Shown here piece by piece: positions 18,447 to 26,195 of a stretch of DNA of 64,000 nt. The notes beneath the pieces are model-generated. The model ran no database searches. It was given only the letters and a program-made list of their open reading frames with translations, and was not told the DNA's origin. The position numbers were made by a program, and so were the translations under genes. Location: positions 1,240,001 through 1,304,000 of the forward strand of contig NZ_JAGVRK010000001.1 in the NCBI RefSeq assembly GCF_018283675.1. The letters are read 5' to 3'. The stretch's first letter is position 1, and each line of letters opens with the position of its first letter. Source of the stretch: Metabacillus flavus. Lineage in GTDB: Bacteria > Bacillota > Bacilli > Bacillales > Bacillaceae.

Positions 18447-18769
18447 CCGCCATGCCTCGAAAAATAAGCCGCTGACAAAATAAGCGACAAGCAATGAAGG
18501 ACATAAATTCCAGTTAAAATAAAGAATGAAACCGAAATCCCTTCGAATAGAATGACTAAAGCCCAGGCTATTAAAATTACAACGAATGTAATATTCCAGG
18601 AAACCGCCTTCGCGTTTGACATCAAATAATGATAGCGTTCATCTAAACCTCGCTTCTTCTTACTGGAACGTCTGCCGAGAAACATGGCGGTCCCAGCAAG
18701 GATTACACCCGCAATCAGCCCGAAGAGGCCGATCCAATTGTTGAATATTGCTTCAGTCAATATTCTCAT
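18443..18769 (-). CDS. DUF2178-like membrane protein
   Basis: 108 residues with about four hydrophobic segments and a basic loop (GRRSSKKKRGLDERYHYL). This resembles the DUF2178-type proteins that commonly accompany small XRE regulators. Start at 18769 inside the end of the regulator gene; GAGGGG precedes it closely. Function unknown. Confidence 0.65.
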   Translation of the reverse strand: MRILTEAIFNNWIGLFGLIAGVILAGTAMFLGRRSSKKKRGLDERYHYLMSNAKAVSWNITFVVILIAWALVILFEGISVSFFILTGIYVLHCLSLILSAAYFSRHGG

Positions 18770-18965
18770 CCCCCTCAAAAATAAATAAATCCTCAATGCG
18801 GCATTTGAAAACCTGAGCAAGCTTGTGTGCTAAAACAAGGGAGGGTTTATACTTGCCCTTTTCCAATGAAATAACTGTTTGCCTTGATACATTTAATACT
18901 TGGGACAGCTCTTCCTGCGTGATATTGCCTTCTGTTCTTTTTTCACGAATGAGCGATTTCAACAT
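18753..18965 (-). CDS. XRE-family transcriptional regulator
   Basis: 70 residues that are little more than a helix-turn-helix: TQEELSQVLNVSRQTVISLE, then KYKPSLVLAHKLAQVFKC. Typical of YozG-like regulators paired with a membrane protein. AAGGAGG before the start. Two copies of a palindromic motif over its own promoter suggest autorepression. Confidence 0.85.
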   Translation of the reverse strand: MLKSLIREKRTEGNITQEELSQVLNVSRQTVISLEKGKYKPSLVLAHKLAQVFKCRIEDLFIFEGDENID

Positions 18966-18984
18966 CGGCCTCCTTGATAGATAT

Positions 18985-19033
18985 GTAAAGCTTACTGTAC
19001 ATAAAGCTTACTTTGTTATTATTTGGAAGTCAA
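18985..19033 (-). promoter_or_regulatory. Promoter of the XRE operon with two operator repeats
   Basis: On the minus strand: TTGACT (19033-19028), 17-base spacer, TAAGCT (19010-19005). The motif TAAAGCTTACT occurs at 18986-18996 and again at 19002-19012, 16 bases apart, covering the -10 and the start site. The AAGCTT core is palindromic. This is the layout expected for autoregulation by the small XRE protein. Confidence 0.55.
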
Positions 19034-19115
19034 GTTCGCTTTACTTTTTTCTTTTGAGGAATTTCATTATAATAAGGGACAATTCTTATTTACATAGAGA
19101 GGCGGGTAACTTCAG

Positions 19116-20018
19116 ATGCAGACATTTAACAAAACTCAATTGAAAAAATTTAAAGGAAAATACGAAAATCGTGGCAGGATCCTGCTTAAATGTGCAGACC
19201 GGCCAGGAATCGTGGCAGCCGTATCAAAATTTTTATTCGGCCATAACGCGAATATCATTGAATCCAGCCAATACTCATCTGATCCGGAGGGAGGCACCTT
19301 TTTCCTGAGGATTGAATTTGAATGCCCGGATTTAGCAGAAAAGCTTTCCACTATGAACACATACTTTAAACCGATTGGATCGGATTTTCAGATGGAGTGG
19401 AAAATTGTCCAGGTGACGGATCTGAAAAAAACAGCGATATTTGTTTCGAAGGAACCGCACTGTCTGCTCGAGCTTTTATGGGCATGGCAAAGCGGAGACA
19501 TCATGGCGGATCTATCCCTTGTTCTAAGCAATCATGAGGACTGCCGGGAAATTGTAGAATCGCTCGGCATCCCTTTTTATTATATTCCTGCAACGAAGGA
19601 CATCAGGCAGGAAGCGGAGGCCAGGCAAATGCACCTTCTGAATGAATACGGAATTGAACTCATCATCCTTGCCCGCTACATGCAAATTCTGACTGAGGAA
19701 TTTGTTGCGGCCAATCCTAACCGGATTATTAACATTCATCACTCGTTCCTGCCTGCCTTCATCGGGGCAAGACCATACGAACGCGCCTATCAGCGCGGCG
19801 TAAAACTGATCGGAGCGACCTCCCATTATGTAACAAATGAGCTCGACGAAGGACCGATTATCGAGCAGGACATTGAGAGGGTATCCCATCACGACCATGT
19901 AGATGAATTGAAGCGGATCGGGCGCTCCATCGAACGAAGTGTACTTGCACGTGCGGTAAAATGGCACCTCGAGGATCGGATATTAGTGGATGGGAACAAG
20001 ACAGTCGTTTTCTCCTAA
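19116..20018 (+). CDS. purU: Formyltetrahydrofolate deformylase
   Basis: Hydrolyses 10-formyl-THF to formate and THF, supplying formate to purine synthesis and balancing one-carbon pools. 300 residues: an N-terminal ACT domain (about 15-95) and a C-terminal formyltransferase-like domain with NIHHSFLPAF and GATSHYVT, which hold the catalytic Asn/His. Start after GAGGCGGG. Confidence 0.94.
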   Translation: MQTFNKTQLKKFKGKYENRGRILLKCADRPGIVAAVSKFLFGHNANIIESSQYSSDPEGGTFFLRIEFECPDLAEKLSTMNTYFKPIGSDFQMEWKIVQVTDLKKTAIFVSKEPHCLLELLWAWQSGDIMADLSLVLSNHEDCREIVESLGIPFYYIPATKDIRQEAEARQMHLLNEYGIELIILARYMQILTEEFVAANPNRIINIHHSFLPAFIGARPYERAYQRGVKLIGATSHYVTNELDEGPIIEQDIERVSHHDHVDELKRIGRSIERSVLARAVKWHLEDRILVDGNKTVVFS

Positions 20019-20091
20019 TCTTTAAAGGTCATGAAATGGTACGAAGGCGAATAAACTGTCTTGAATAGTTTATGACCCGGAGGTGGGAGAT

Positions 20092-20670
20092 TTGAGCAAA
20101 AAAAATGACAAGCGGCAGCAGCCGCTCATGTATATTGTTCAGCCCGAAAACATGCAGCCCCAAGCACAAATGCAGCAGGTGGCCGTCAAAAAAAACCCTG
20201 TAAAGGCGAAGATTGACAAAAAAGAACCAGAAGCCAATCAAATCGATTCCATTGTAGAAACACCTGCAGAAGCCGCCCTTGACGCTCCGAAAACCATACC
20301 TGAAGAACAAGGAGCTGCCGAAATAAAACTGAATCAGCAAGCAGATGAAGCCGTTCTGGCAGAGACAGTGAAAACAGAAGGAAATGAGGAGGCAACTGAA
20401 GCCATCGTTGAACCTCCTAAACCTGTGTACGAACGCAAAACAAGGAAAGTGCTCAATCAAATGAGTGTGGTTGAGAAAATTGCGTTCTTCGCCAACCTGC
20501 CCGGCAATATCCCTAGAACGCTCTGTCAGGTTGAACTGGCAGACCAAACCTATAGAGGCATCATTATCGGCGAAACAGACGGCGTCGTTCATCTCAGAAC
20601 AACCGCAAGCTCCCAGCCGGTAAACATCAAATCTGAAGATATCCAGGCCATCCAGCCGCTGGGCTTCTAA
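20092..20670 (+). CDS. cotO: Spore coat protein CotO
   Basis: Outer-coat/crust assembly protein. 192 residues: an N-terminus with QPLMYIVQPE, a Gln/Glu/Ala/Pro-rich middle of low complexity, and a conserved C-terminal third (MSVVEKIAFFANLP to the end). TTG start at 20092, six bases after GGAGGTG; the GTG at 20083 lies within that site. Faces the cotZYXWV cluster. Confidence 0.85.
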   Translation: MSKKNDKRQQPLMYIVQPENMQPQAQMQQVAVKKNPVKAKIDKKEPEANQIDSIVETPAEAALDAPKTIPEEQGAAEIKLNQQADEAVLAETVKTEGNEEATEAIVEPPKPVYERKTRKVLNQMSVVEKIAFFANLPGNIPRTLCQVELADQTYRGIIIGETDGVVHLRTTASSQPVNIKSEDIQAIQPLGF

Positions 20671-20671
20671 T

Positions 20672-20714
20672 AAAAAGAGCTGAATCGGGATCATCCGAAT
20701 TCAGCTCTTTTTTT
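20672..20714. terminator. Bidirectional terminator between cotO and cotZ
   Basis: Stem AAAAAGAGCTGAAT / ATTCAGCTCTTTTT, with extra pairs CGG/CCG above it; T runs on both strands. Confidence 0.88.
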
Positions 20715-20715
20715 A

Positions 20716-21162
20716 TTAATTCTGATGAGTCCGATTGATCAAACGCGGGTTCAAGCACTGAATGGAACAGAAGCAGTTCAAATCCACTTCAATACAAGAA
20801 TCTGTTTTTTCCAAACGGAAAACGTCACACGCGCTGTCTTCATGGAAATCCAGCACATCTTTCTTTTCGCTGAATGCGATTAGCAGGCGAAGAGTAGCGC
20901 AGCAGCCATTAATGTGTTCTACACGAAAGAAGATCGTATTGAAGCAATCTCCCGCGGAAAACCCTCCAACATTCCCAAACGCTTTGAAAGGAGTCCCTTT
21001 TTTCGTATATAGAATGAACGGAATTGTATCTCCTAATGTATTAACTGGGGAAAGAAGATTGCTGTAACAGCTAGTAGAGCACTGCTCCTCAACCGCATTC
21101 TGGAGATCGTTGATGTTTTCAACCGCATCGCATACACAGCTAAGGTCTTTTTGACGGATCAT
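20716..21162 (-). CDS. cotZ: Spore coat (crust) protein CotZ
   Basis: Cys-rich crust protein of 148 residues, the length of B. subtilis CotZ. Shares with CotY the segments [29 protein letters not shown] and EVDLNCFCSIQCL. Forms cross-linked sheets on the spore surface. GGGAGGG precedes the ATG. Separated from cotY by 386 bases including a terminator, so it probably has its own promoter. Confidence 0.92.
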   Translation of the reverse strand: MIRQKDLSCVCDAVENINDLQNAVEEQCSTSCYSNLLSPVNTLGDTIPFILYTKKGTPFKAFGNVGGFSAGDCFNTIFFRVEHINGCCATLRLLIAFSEKKDVLDFHEDSACDVFRLEKTDSCIEVDLNCFCSIQCLNPRLINRTHQN

Positions 21163-21510
21163 ATTTTTCCCTCCCGATTAAGGATTTTATCTATACTAGG
21201 ATAGGCAGGTACAAGACTAAATGTGCTAGTAAAAACGCCTATTATGGAAAAAAATTTAGATGATCCTCTTTGGGACCTATGGACTGGTTGGATTGCGGTA
21301 AGGGGGAGGGGAGGCGACAGTTAGAATGCTGGCGGCGGGAAAGGGATTGATGCCGGGCATGGAGGGGAATAGAGGAATGTCAGGTGAATGCTGCGGTCAT
21401 GCAGTAGTCGCCAAACATTGAATTAGTGCGTTTGTCAGCCAAAGTTGTCAGACAAACCCCAAAAACCCAACCCCAGATACCCCATAATCACCACACAACC
21501 TCCAACCTCC
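21163..21510. other. Intergenic region between cotY and cotZ
   Basis: Presumably holds the cotZ promoter on the minus strand, but I cannot see a clear sigma-K match. The part from 21290 to 21400 is G-rich on the + strand and low in complexity. No gene found. Confidence 0.4.
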
Positions 21511-21543
21511 AAAAAAAATAGACTACCGGTTAGGCAGTCTATT
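21511..21543 (-). terminator. Terminator of cotY
   Basis: On the minus strand AATAGACT...AGTCTATT is followed by eight T. Confidence 0.8.
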
Positions 21544-21548
21544 CAATG

Positions 21549-22043
21549 TTATCCATGGTGGTGCTTCTTTTTACTCATTGGGGATACGCGGTTCACTAGT
21601 TCAGGGGATAGACATTGGATTGCACAGAAGCAGTCAAGATCTACTTCGATGCAGAAGTCGGATTTTTCTAGTCCGAAGAAGTCTTCTGCACAAGGGTCGC
21701 ACACACTAAGTGTGTCGCCTTCTACATCTACTGGCTTCAAAAGTTTAAGAGTTGCGCAGCAGCCTCTCAAGGCTTCTACACGGAAGAAGATGGTTTCGAA
21801 GCAAGTCATATCATCCAGGAATCCGCCTACGTTTCCGAATGCTGAAAATAGTTTTCCTTTTTTATCATACAACAAGAACGGAATCGTATCTTTTCCCGGC
21901 AAAGCGGATGGGCTTAGCAAGTTGCTGTAGCAACTGGTGGGGCAGTTTTCCTCAACTGCTTCTTGTTCTGCGAGGATGTTTTCAACTGCTTCGCATACGC
22001 AGCCTTCGATGTCGCGTTTTCCATTGTTTTTTCCGCAGCTCAT
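21549..22043 (-). CDS. cotY: Spore coat (crust) protein CotY
   Basis: 164 residues, paralogue of CotZ with the same Cys positions ([32 protein letters not shown]) and a His-rich tail (SKKKHHHG). A main structural protein of the crust. AAGGAG before the ATG. Confidence 0.92.
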   Translation of the reverse strand: MSCGKNNGKRDIEGCVCEAVENILAEQEAVEENCPTSCYSNLLSPSALPGKDTIPFLLYDKKGKLFSAFGNVGGFLDDMTCFETIFFRVEALRGCCATLKLLKPVDVEGDTLSVCDPCAEDFFGLEKSDFCIEVDLDCFCAIQCLSPELVNRVSPMSKKKHHHG

Positions 22044-22156
22044 GTTTTCATCTCCTTAATAATTGGTTGATTGACATTAGTCTTTAACAACATATGTGCG
22101 GACGTCTTTATTGGTGTGGGTGAACATCACGAATATCTGGATGAGTGCGGAAAAAG

Positions 22157-22183
22157 AAAAAGCAGGCGGGGAGCCTGCTTTTT
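22157..22183. terminator. Terminator of cotX
   Basis: Perfect stem AAAAAGCAGGC / GCCTGCTTTTT with loop GGGGA; usable on both strands. Confidence 0.85.
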
Positions 22184-22207
22184 CCTTTGGTGTTATTTTG
22201 GGGGAGA

Positions 22208-22669
22208 TTACAGAATGTCGATAGATACAACAAGCGCAAGCAAGATTTGGATAAGCAATTGAAGAGATACAGCTACGTCTGTGTCAGTAGTTTTTACATT
22301 TACGTTGCGGGAGTTTTCGATAACCAATTTTTGAGCACTTGCTTGAGTAATTGTAGCTTTTTGAAGAAGATCTTGAGTGACCATTTCAGCACGTGCACTA
22401 TCAGCGATTGTAAGGTTGATTACAAGAGCGATGGCTACTTGAAGAGCTGCTTGAAGGGATACAGCGATTTGCGTTTCAGTAGTTGTTACTTCAATGTCAC
22501 AAGAATCCTTAATGATGATGGTCTCAGAAGAAAGCTGAGCAGTGTTGCTTACTTGATCAAAGTTTTGATCTACCTCACCATCTTTGCTGCACATATTGCC
22601 TAGTCTGCTGCTGTTTTCAGTTGGATGAGAGCAGCTTCTGTCGTTCGCTACCCATGTGTAATTTGACAT
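22208..22669 (-). CDS. cotX: Spore coat protein CotX
   Basis: Insoluble-fraction crust protein, 153 residues. Contains an internal duplication of the CotX-type unit: TTETQIAVSLQAALQVAIAL and, about 55 residues later, TTDTDVAVSLQLLIQILLAL. Start MSNYTWV after AAGGAGG. Third of the cotV-cotW-cotX order of B. subtilis. Confidence 0.88.
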   Translation of the reverse strand: MSNYTWVANDRSCSHPTENSSRLGNMCSKDGEVDQNFDQVSNTAQLSSETIIIKDSCDIEVTTTETQIAVSLQAALQVAIALVINLTIADSARAEMVTQDLLQKATITQASAQKLVIENSRNVNVKTTDTDVAVSLQLLIQILLALVVSIDIL

Positions 22670-22761
22670 GTTCTTTTTCCTCCTTTCATTGTAATACTAT
22701 TAAATGTTGAATTTCTGTTTTGGTTTAGACAAACATCATGATTCAAACACCTATTTTTTGG

Positions 22762-23040
22762 TTAATCGTTGTTTTTTTTGTTTTTTAACATGTCTCTTAG
22801 TGTTGTGTTTTTAGGTGTTTCAACAGGGGCTTTTTCTGCTTCTTCGGCTTTTTTGTTTTGGGCTGCTAGAAATTCATCCACTTTTGCCTGAAGATCGAGG
22901 ACGACTGCTTTGATTTTCGCTTTTTGATCTTCGCTTAGTTCTTTTTTCGTTTCATCTGTAATGTTGTTTTTACTGAATACATCAGAAACGAAAAGCTGCA
23001 TAAGTTTAGCGGAAATTTCGTTGAGGTTTTCTTTTGACAT
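22762..23040 (-). CDS. cotW: CotW-like spore coat protein
   Basis: 92 charged residues, predicted mostly helical with an Ala/Glu/Lys-rich stretch. Assigned chiefly from its place between two CotX-family genes and its length near that of CotW. ATG at 23040, eight bases after AAGGAG; the GTG at 23049 overlaps that site. Confidence 0.7.
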   Translation of the reverse strand: MSKENLNEISAKLMQLFVSDVFSKNNITDETKKELSEDQKAKIKAVVLDLQAKVDEFLAAQNKKAEEAEKAPVETPKNTTLRDMLKNKKNND

Positions 23041-23076
23041 GGTTGTCACTCCTTTTAAGAAATTTAAGAAAGGGTA

Positions 23077-23475
23077 CTACAGGATATCGATCTGCAGCAG
23101 CAGAGCCAGCAAAATTTGAATGAGCAGCTGCAGGGAAATTGCAACATCTGTATTTGTGGATTTAACCGTAACGTTTTCTGAATTTAGTACGATAATGCGC
23201 TGCTTTTTTGTTTGCTGAATGATAGTGTTGTTTAAAAGCTGCTGGGTCACTTGTTCCGCGCGAGCGCTGTCTGCAATCGTTAAATTGATTGCAAGGGCGA
23301 TGGCCACCTGGATGGCAGCTTGAATGGATAGAGCAAGCTGAGTGTCAGTTGTTTCGATTGTGACGCAGTCGGAATTTTTGACGTAGATTCCTTCGTCGGA
23401 AAGCTGAAATAAGGATGTGTTTTGCTCGGCGTCCTGGCTCACTGCTTCATCCATGACTGACCATTCATTAGACAA
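23077..23475 (-). CDS. cotV: CotV (CotX-family) spore coat protein
   Basis: 132 residues, with the same duplicated unit as CotX (TTDTQLALSIQAAIQVAIAL and STNTDVAISLQLLIQILLAL). Start is a TTG at 23475, eight bases after AAAGGAG, giving MSNEWS, which parallels MSNYTW of CotX. The longer frame to 23568 overlaps the divergent promoter region and has no site. Confidence 0.82.
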   Translation of the reverse strand: MSNEWSVMDEAVSQDAEQNTSLFQLSDEGIYVKNSDCVTIETTDTQLALSIQAAIQVAIALAINLTIADSARAEQVTQQLLNNTIIQQTKKQRIIVLNSENVTVKSTNTDVAISLQLLIQILLALLLQIDIL

Positions 23476-23566
23476 ATGATTCACTCCTTTCCCATATATA
23501 GCTAGTAAATGCAGGTTCGTTCCATTTGGACTGATGAAAACATACAGATTCCTCCCGATTTTTTTC

Positions 23567-23593
23567 ATATCTGATCTGGCCGTTCATATCGTA
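23567..23593 (+). promoter_or_regulatory. Possible sigma-E promoter of yjcA
   Basis: ATA at 23567-23569 and CATATCGTA at 23585-23593, spacer 15. It fits the loose sigma-E pattern; yjcA is a mother-cell gene in B. subtilis. Confidence 0.35.
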
Positions 23594-23617
23594 ATAGTAG
23601 AATGGCAGGTGAGAGAA

Positions 23618-23971
23618 ATGCTTGAGAGCTGGTTAACGGTTACATTGTTTGCATTGGCGATTTTTCGCCTGACTCGTTTGATTGTGTTTGATAAAATTAC
23701 AGATTGGCTGCGCAGACCGTTTCATGAGGAGTATGTTGTGAAGGGTGAATCAGGTGAAGAAGAGGTTTATATAAAAATGAAGGGAACAGGAGTCAGGAAG
23801 TGGATTGGAGAGCTGCTAAGCTGTTATTGGTGTACAGGGGTTTGGTGTACAGCTTTTCTTTATGGAAGCTTTCGGGTTTGGCCGATCGGTGCTGAACCGC
23901 TTGTCTGCGTACTTGCATTGGCAGGCTTTGCAGGAATCATCGAAACCGCGGTATCAAGGCTTTTAGATTAG
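23618..23971 (+). CDS. yjcA: DUF1360 sporulation membrane protein YjcA
   Basis: 117 residues; an N-terminal hydrophobic segment with FRLTRLIVFDKI, the conserved CYWCTGVWC motif (about residues 67-75) and further hydrophobic stretches at the C-terminus. These are DUF1360 features. ATG at 23618 after AGGTGAGAG; the upstream extension to 23534 is not family-like. Divergent from cotV. Confidence 0.85.
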   Translation: MLESWLTVTLFALAIFRLTRLIVFDKITDWLRRPFHEEYVVKGESGEEEVYIKMKGTGVRKWIGELLSCYWCTGVWCTAFLYGSFRVWPIGAEPLVCVLALAGFAGIIETAVSRLLD

Positions 23972-23985
23972 GTTTTTGACTCAGT

Positions 23986-24013
23986 ACGCATTCTGACAAA
24001 CCTTCATAACATA
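23986..24013 (+). promoter_or_regulatory. Sigma-K promoter
   Basis: AC at 23986-23987, 17 bases, then CATAACATA at 24005-24013, matching AC-N17-CATANNNTA. Located 33 bases before the 35-residue gene. Confidence 0.65.
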
Positions 24014-24045
24014 ATTTATCCCCGAATAAGAAAGGTGGAGCGGTA

Positions 24046-24153
24046 ATGAATAAGCCATATTTGCATGCTTATCCAACAAATGCTGCGAAAACCCAGCAGA
24101 ATTCAAAACCAGTGAAGAAAAAAGGCTGCGGCTGCGGAAGCAAAAAACGCTAA
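24046..24153 (+). CDS. 35-residue spore-associated peptide with KKKGCGCG tail
   Basis: MNKPYLHAYP at the start and KKKGCGCGSKKR at the end; basic, with two Cys. GGTGG ribosome binding site and a sigma-K promoter upstream, inside the coat cluster, so late mother-cell expression is a fair inference. The Gly/Cys/Lys tail could be cross-linked into the coat. I do not know a name for it. Confidence 0.7.
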   Translation: MNKPYLHAYPTNAAKTQQNSKPVKKKGCGCGSKKR

Positions 24154-24222
24154 GGTTGGAAAGTGAAAAAAACGGGAGCATCATGGACATCAGAAAAAAA
24201 GAAGGGAAGCTCCTTTTAAAAA

Positions 24223-24250
24223 GATGAACCCTGTATACCACAGGGTCATC
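24223..24250. terminator. Hairpin, possible terminator
   Basis: GATGAACCCTG / CAGGGTCATC, loop TATACCA. A T run follows only on the minus strand. Confidence 0.5.
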
Positions 24251-24323
24251 TCCCATTGGCAATGGATATACAAAACTTTCTGTGTCAGATTTACATAGCA
24301 ATTCGCCCCTCTGGATGCCAAAT

Positions 24324-24357
24324 AAAAAACCGGGAATGCATCGTACGCATTCCTGGT
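24324..24357 (-). terminator. Terminator of the CAP-domain gene
   Basis: On the minus strand CCAGGAATGC...GCATTCCCGG, then six T. Confidence 0.82.
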
Positions 24358-24361
24358 TGAT

Positions 24362-25114
24362 TTACTTACTTATAAACATCTGTGTCCAGTACTGCCCCTC
24401 TTCGTTGTATCCAACGCCAATCTCGGTGTAGGTTCCGTCTAGAATATTTTTACGGTGGCCTTCACTGTCCATCCAGGCTTTTACGACTTCTTCTGGAGTT
24501 TTCTGGCCCATCGCAATGTTTTCACCGGCTGTTTCGTATTGAATCCCAAAGCGCTGCATCATATCAAATGGGGAGCCGTATGTTGGATTTGTATGAGAGA
24601 AGTAATTTTTCTCCTCCATATCCTGCGATTTTTCCCTTGCTACATTGCTGACCTGTTGGCTGGATTGCAAAGCGGGCAGGCCACTCTTTTCTCTTTCTTT
24701 GTTCGTGAGGTCGATTACCTGGGCTTCAATGCCGGTGTTATCGCCTGTTGCAGGAGGCTCATTCTGGGACGGTGTGCCATTTTCCGTTCCATTCTGCGGC
24801 TTGTTTTGACCCATGCTGCCTTGGGGCGGTGCAGGCATCACTCCTTCATTAGGAGGAACAGCTGAACCCGATCCATATTGGTACATAGAGTCACCTTCAT
24901 TTTGCACCGGCTTCAAAGATGAAGATTTTGAGCTTGGCTTTTCTGTGCTGTAAGGTTTTTTATCAACCGTTATAAAACCGCCTTCACTCTTCAAGACACC
25001 CTTGTTGTTTACCTTTGTTATTCCCTGTTCCTTATTTGGAGCACCTTCTTGGTTTCCGCAGGCAGTAAGCATCAAGATGACTGCAGGAACCAGTAAATAT
25101 GCTGTTTTCTTCAT
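24362..25114 (-). CDS. CAP/SCP-domain lipoprotein (YkwD-like)
   Basis: Secreted lipoprotein of 250 residues: a signal peptide with lipobox LTAC (Cys19), a Pro/Gly/Gln-rich linker, then a CAP domain (about 125-250) with VSNVAREKSQDM, FSHTNPTYGSPFDMM, GENIAMG and GHRKNIL. The role of bacterial CAP proteins is unclear; several are spore or wall associated. ATG at 25114, six bases after GGAGG. Confidence 0.88.
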   Translation of the reverse strand: MKKTAYLLVPAVILMLTACGNQEGAPNKEQGITKVNNKGVLKSEGGFITVDKKPYSTEKPSSKSSSLKPVQNEGDSMYQYGSGSAVPPNEGVMPAPPQGSMGQNKPQNGTENGTPSQNEPPATGDNTGIEAQVIDLTNKEREKSGLPALQSSQQVSNVAREKSQDMEEKNYFSHTNPTYGSPFDMMQRFGIQYETAGENIAMGQKTPEEVVKAWMDSEGHRKNILDGTYTEIGVGYNEEGQYWTQMFISK

Positions 25115-25340
25115 TTGCACCCTCCTTTTTCATTTAGCCTTTAGTTTGCTCCATATGGCGCAGAATATTTAATATTTAGGGCTGTTAACGGAAAAAGAAC
25201 GAAAGCAGGATTTCAGAAGATCTAACGAAAATAAGCTCCTTTAAACTCTAAAGTGCAGCTATGATTGTTTTGACCCATTTCCTTTGCTTTTTTGTGGCGT
25301 TAAAAGGAGCACTCCGTATTCTATAGAAGGGAGTGATGAC

Positions 25341-25568
25341 ATGGGGAAAAAACTCAGCAAGGAATTTGAAACATTTATAGGTAATCGAATGAAGGGCCAC
25401 GATGGGGTTATGAAAAAGAGTGACAGCTGGCTTAAGGGCAAGGATAGAGATTTACGTAAAATGGAGACAGCAGCCGATGGTTTTGATGCACAAATGGAAA
25501 AATTAGCGGGGATATTCAGAAATGGATTAGCAGCAAAAATCATAAAAAATAATTCTGATCATAATTGA
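25341..25568 (+). CDS. Small charged protein of unknown function
   Basis: 75 residues, rich in Lys, Asp and Met, helical in appearance, no membrane segment. ATG at 25341 after GGGAGTG. Neighbours are spore genes, so a sporulation role is possible; nothing in the sequence proves it. Confidence 0.65.
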   Translation: MGKKLSKEFETFIGNRMKGHDGVMKKSDSWLKGKDRDLRKMETAADGFDAQMEKLAGIFRNGLAAKIIKNNSDHN

Positions 25569-25580
25569 GCGAATGTCCAT

Positions 25581-25608
25581 ACCCTTTCTGGCCGATCTTC
25601 ATATGTTG
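25581..25608 (+). promoter_or_regulatory. Sigma-K promoter of yjcZ-like gene
   Basis: AC at 25581-25582, 17-base spacer, CATATGTTG at 25600-25608. Same spacing as the other two sigma-K promoters here; the last two -10 bases deviate. Confidence 0.55.
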
Positions 25609-25639
25609 TAGAGAAGAAGGAAAGGGAGGTGCTTGGCTA

Positions 25640-25762
25640 ATGTCTTATGGTTATGGATGCGGTGGCGGCTACGGCGGTGGCGGATACTACGGTTCTACTT
25701 TCGTGCTTATCGTAGTTTTGTTCATTCTTTTGATCATCGTTGGTGCTTCTTTCTACAACTAA
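25640..25762 (+). CDS. yjcZ: YjcZ-family sporulation protein
   Basis: 40 residues: a Gly/Tyr/Cys-rich head ([18 protein letters not shown]) followed by one hydrophobic segment (residues 19-36). This is the signature of the YjcZ/SscA-type small spore proteins. GGGAGGT lies nine bases before the ATG; the frame opening at 25565 is an upstream extension only. Confidence 0.85.
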   Translation: MSYGYGCGGGYGGGGYYGSTFVLIVVLFILLIIVGASFYN

Positions 25763-25800
25763 TAAAAACTTGCAGTCTCCTTCAAAGATGTGCAAACAGG

Positions 25801-25830
25801 AAAGTACGGGCTCATGGTCCGTACTTTCTC
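25801..25830 (+). terminator. Terminator after the yjcZ-like gene
   Basis: Perfect stem AAAGTACGG / CCGTACTTT with a nine-base loop; weak T run (TCTCCGTTTT). Confidence 0.6.
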
Positions 25831-25844
25831 CGTTTTGGAAACGC

Positions 25845-25872
25845 ACCATTTTTTGGGCACCTTCATAGGATA
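25845..25872 (+). promoter_or_regulatory. Sigma-K promoter of spoVIF
   Basis: AC at 25845-25846, 17 bases, CATAGGATA at 25864-25872: a full match to AC-N17-CATANNNTA. SpoVIF is a known sigma-K gene. Confidence 0.7.
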
Positions 25873-25896
25873 AATCAACAGTAAGGAGGCAGAAAA

Positions 25897-26151
25897 ATGG
25901 ATAACAAATTCTTTAAAAATATTGAAAAGAAAACAGGCGTAAACATGAATGAAATCCTCGCTCTAGCCAATTCCCTTCAAAATGCAAACTTCCGCGATGA
26001 AACAACAGTCCGAAACGTGATTCGCAAGGTTGCCCAAATCGCTAACAAGAAAGTACCGAAAGAAACAGAAGACAAAATTGTGAACTCGATAGTGAATGGA
26101 AAAGAAAAGCTGGACTTTAACACAATCTCTAAAATGATTAATAAGAAATAA
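25897..26151 (+). CDS. spoVIF: Stage VI sporulation protein F
   Basis: 84 residues, helical and basic, with SLQNANFRDETTVRNVIRKV and a conserved C-terminus. Needed for assembly of GerE-dependent coat proteins in B. subtilis. TAAGGAGG precedes the ATG and a sigma-K promoter lies 25 bases upstream of the start codon. Confidence 0.9.
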   Translation: MDNKFFKNIEKKTGVNMNEILALANSLQNANFRDETTVRNVIRKVAQIANKKVPKETEDKIVNSIVNGKEKLDFNTISKMINKK

Positions 26152-26189
26152 ACAAAAGCCTTTCGTCCGGATGGATGAAAGGCTTTTGT
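26152..26189. terminator. Bidirectional terminator, spoVIF / aminopeptidase
   Basis: Perfect 13-bp stem ACAAAAGCCTTTC / GAAAGGCTTTTGT. Confidence 0.85.
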
Positions 26190-26195
26190 TTTGAC

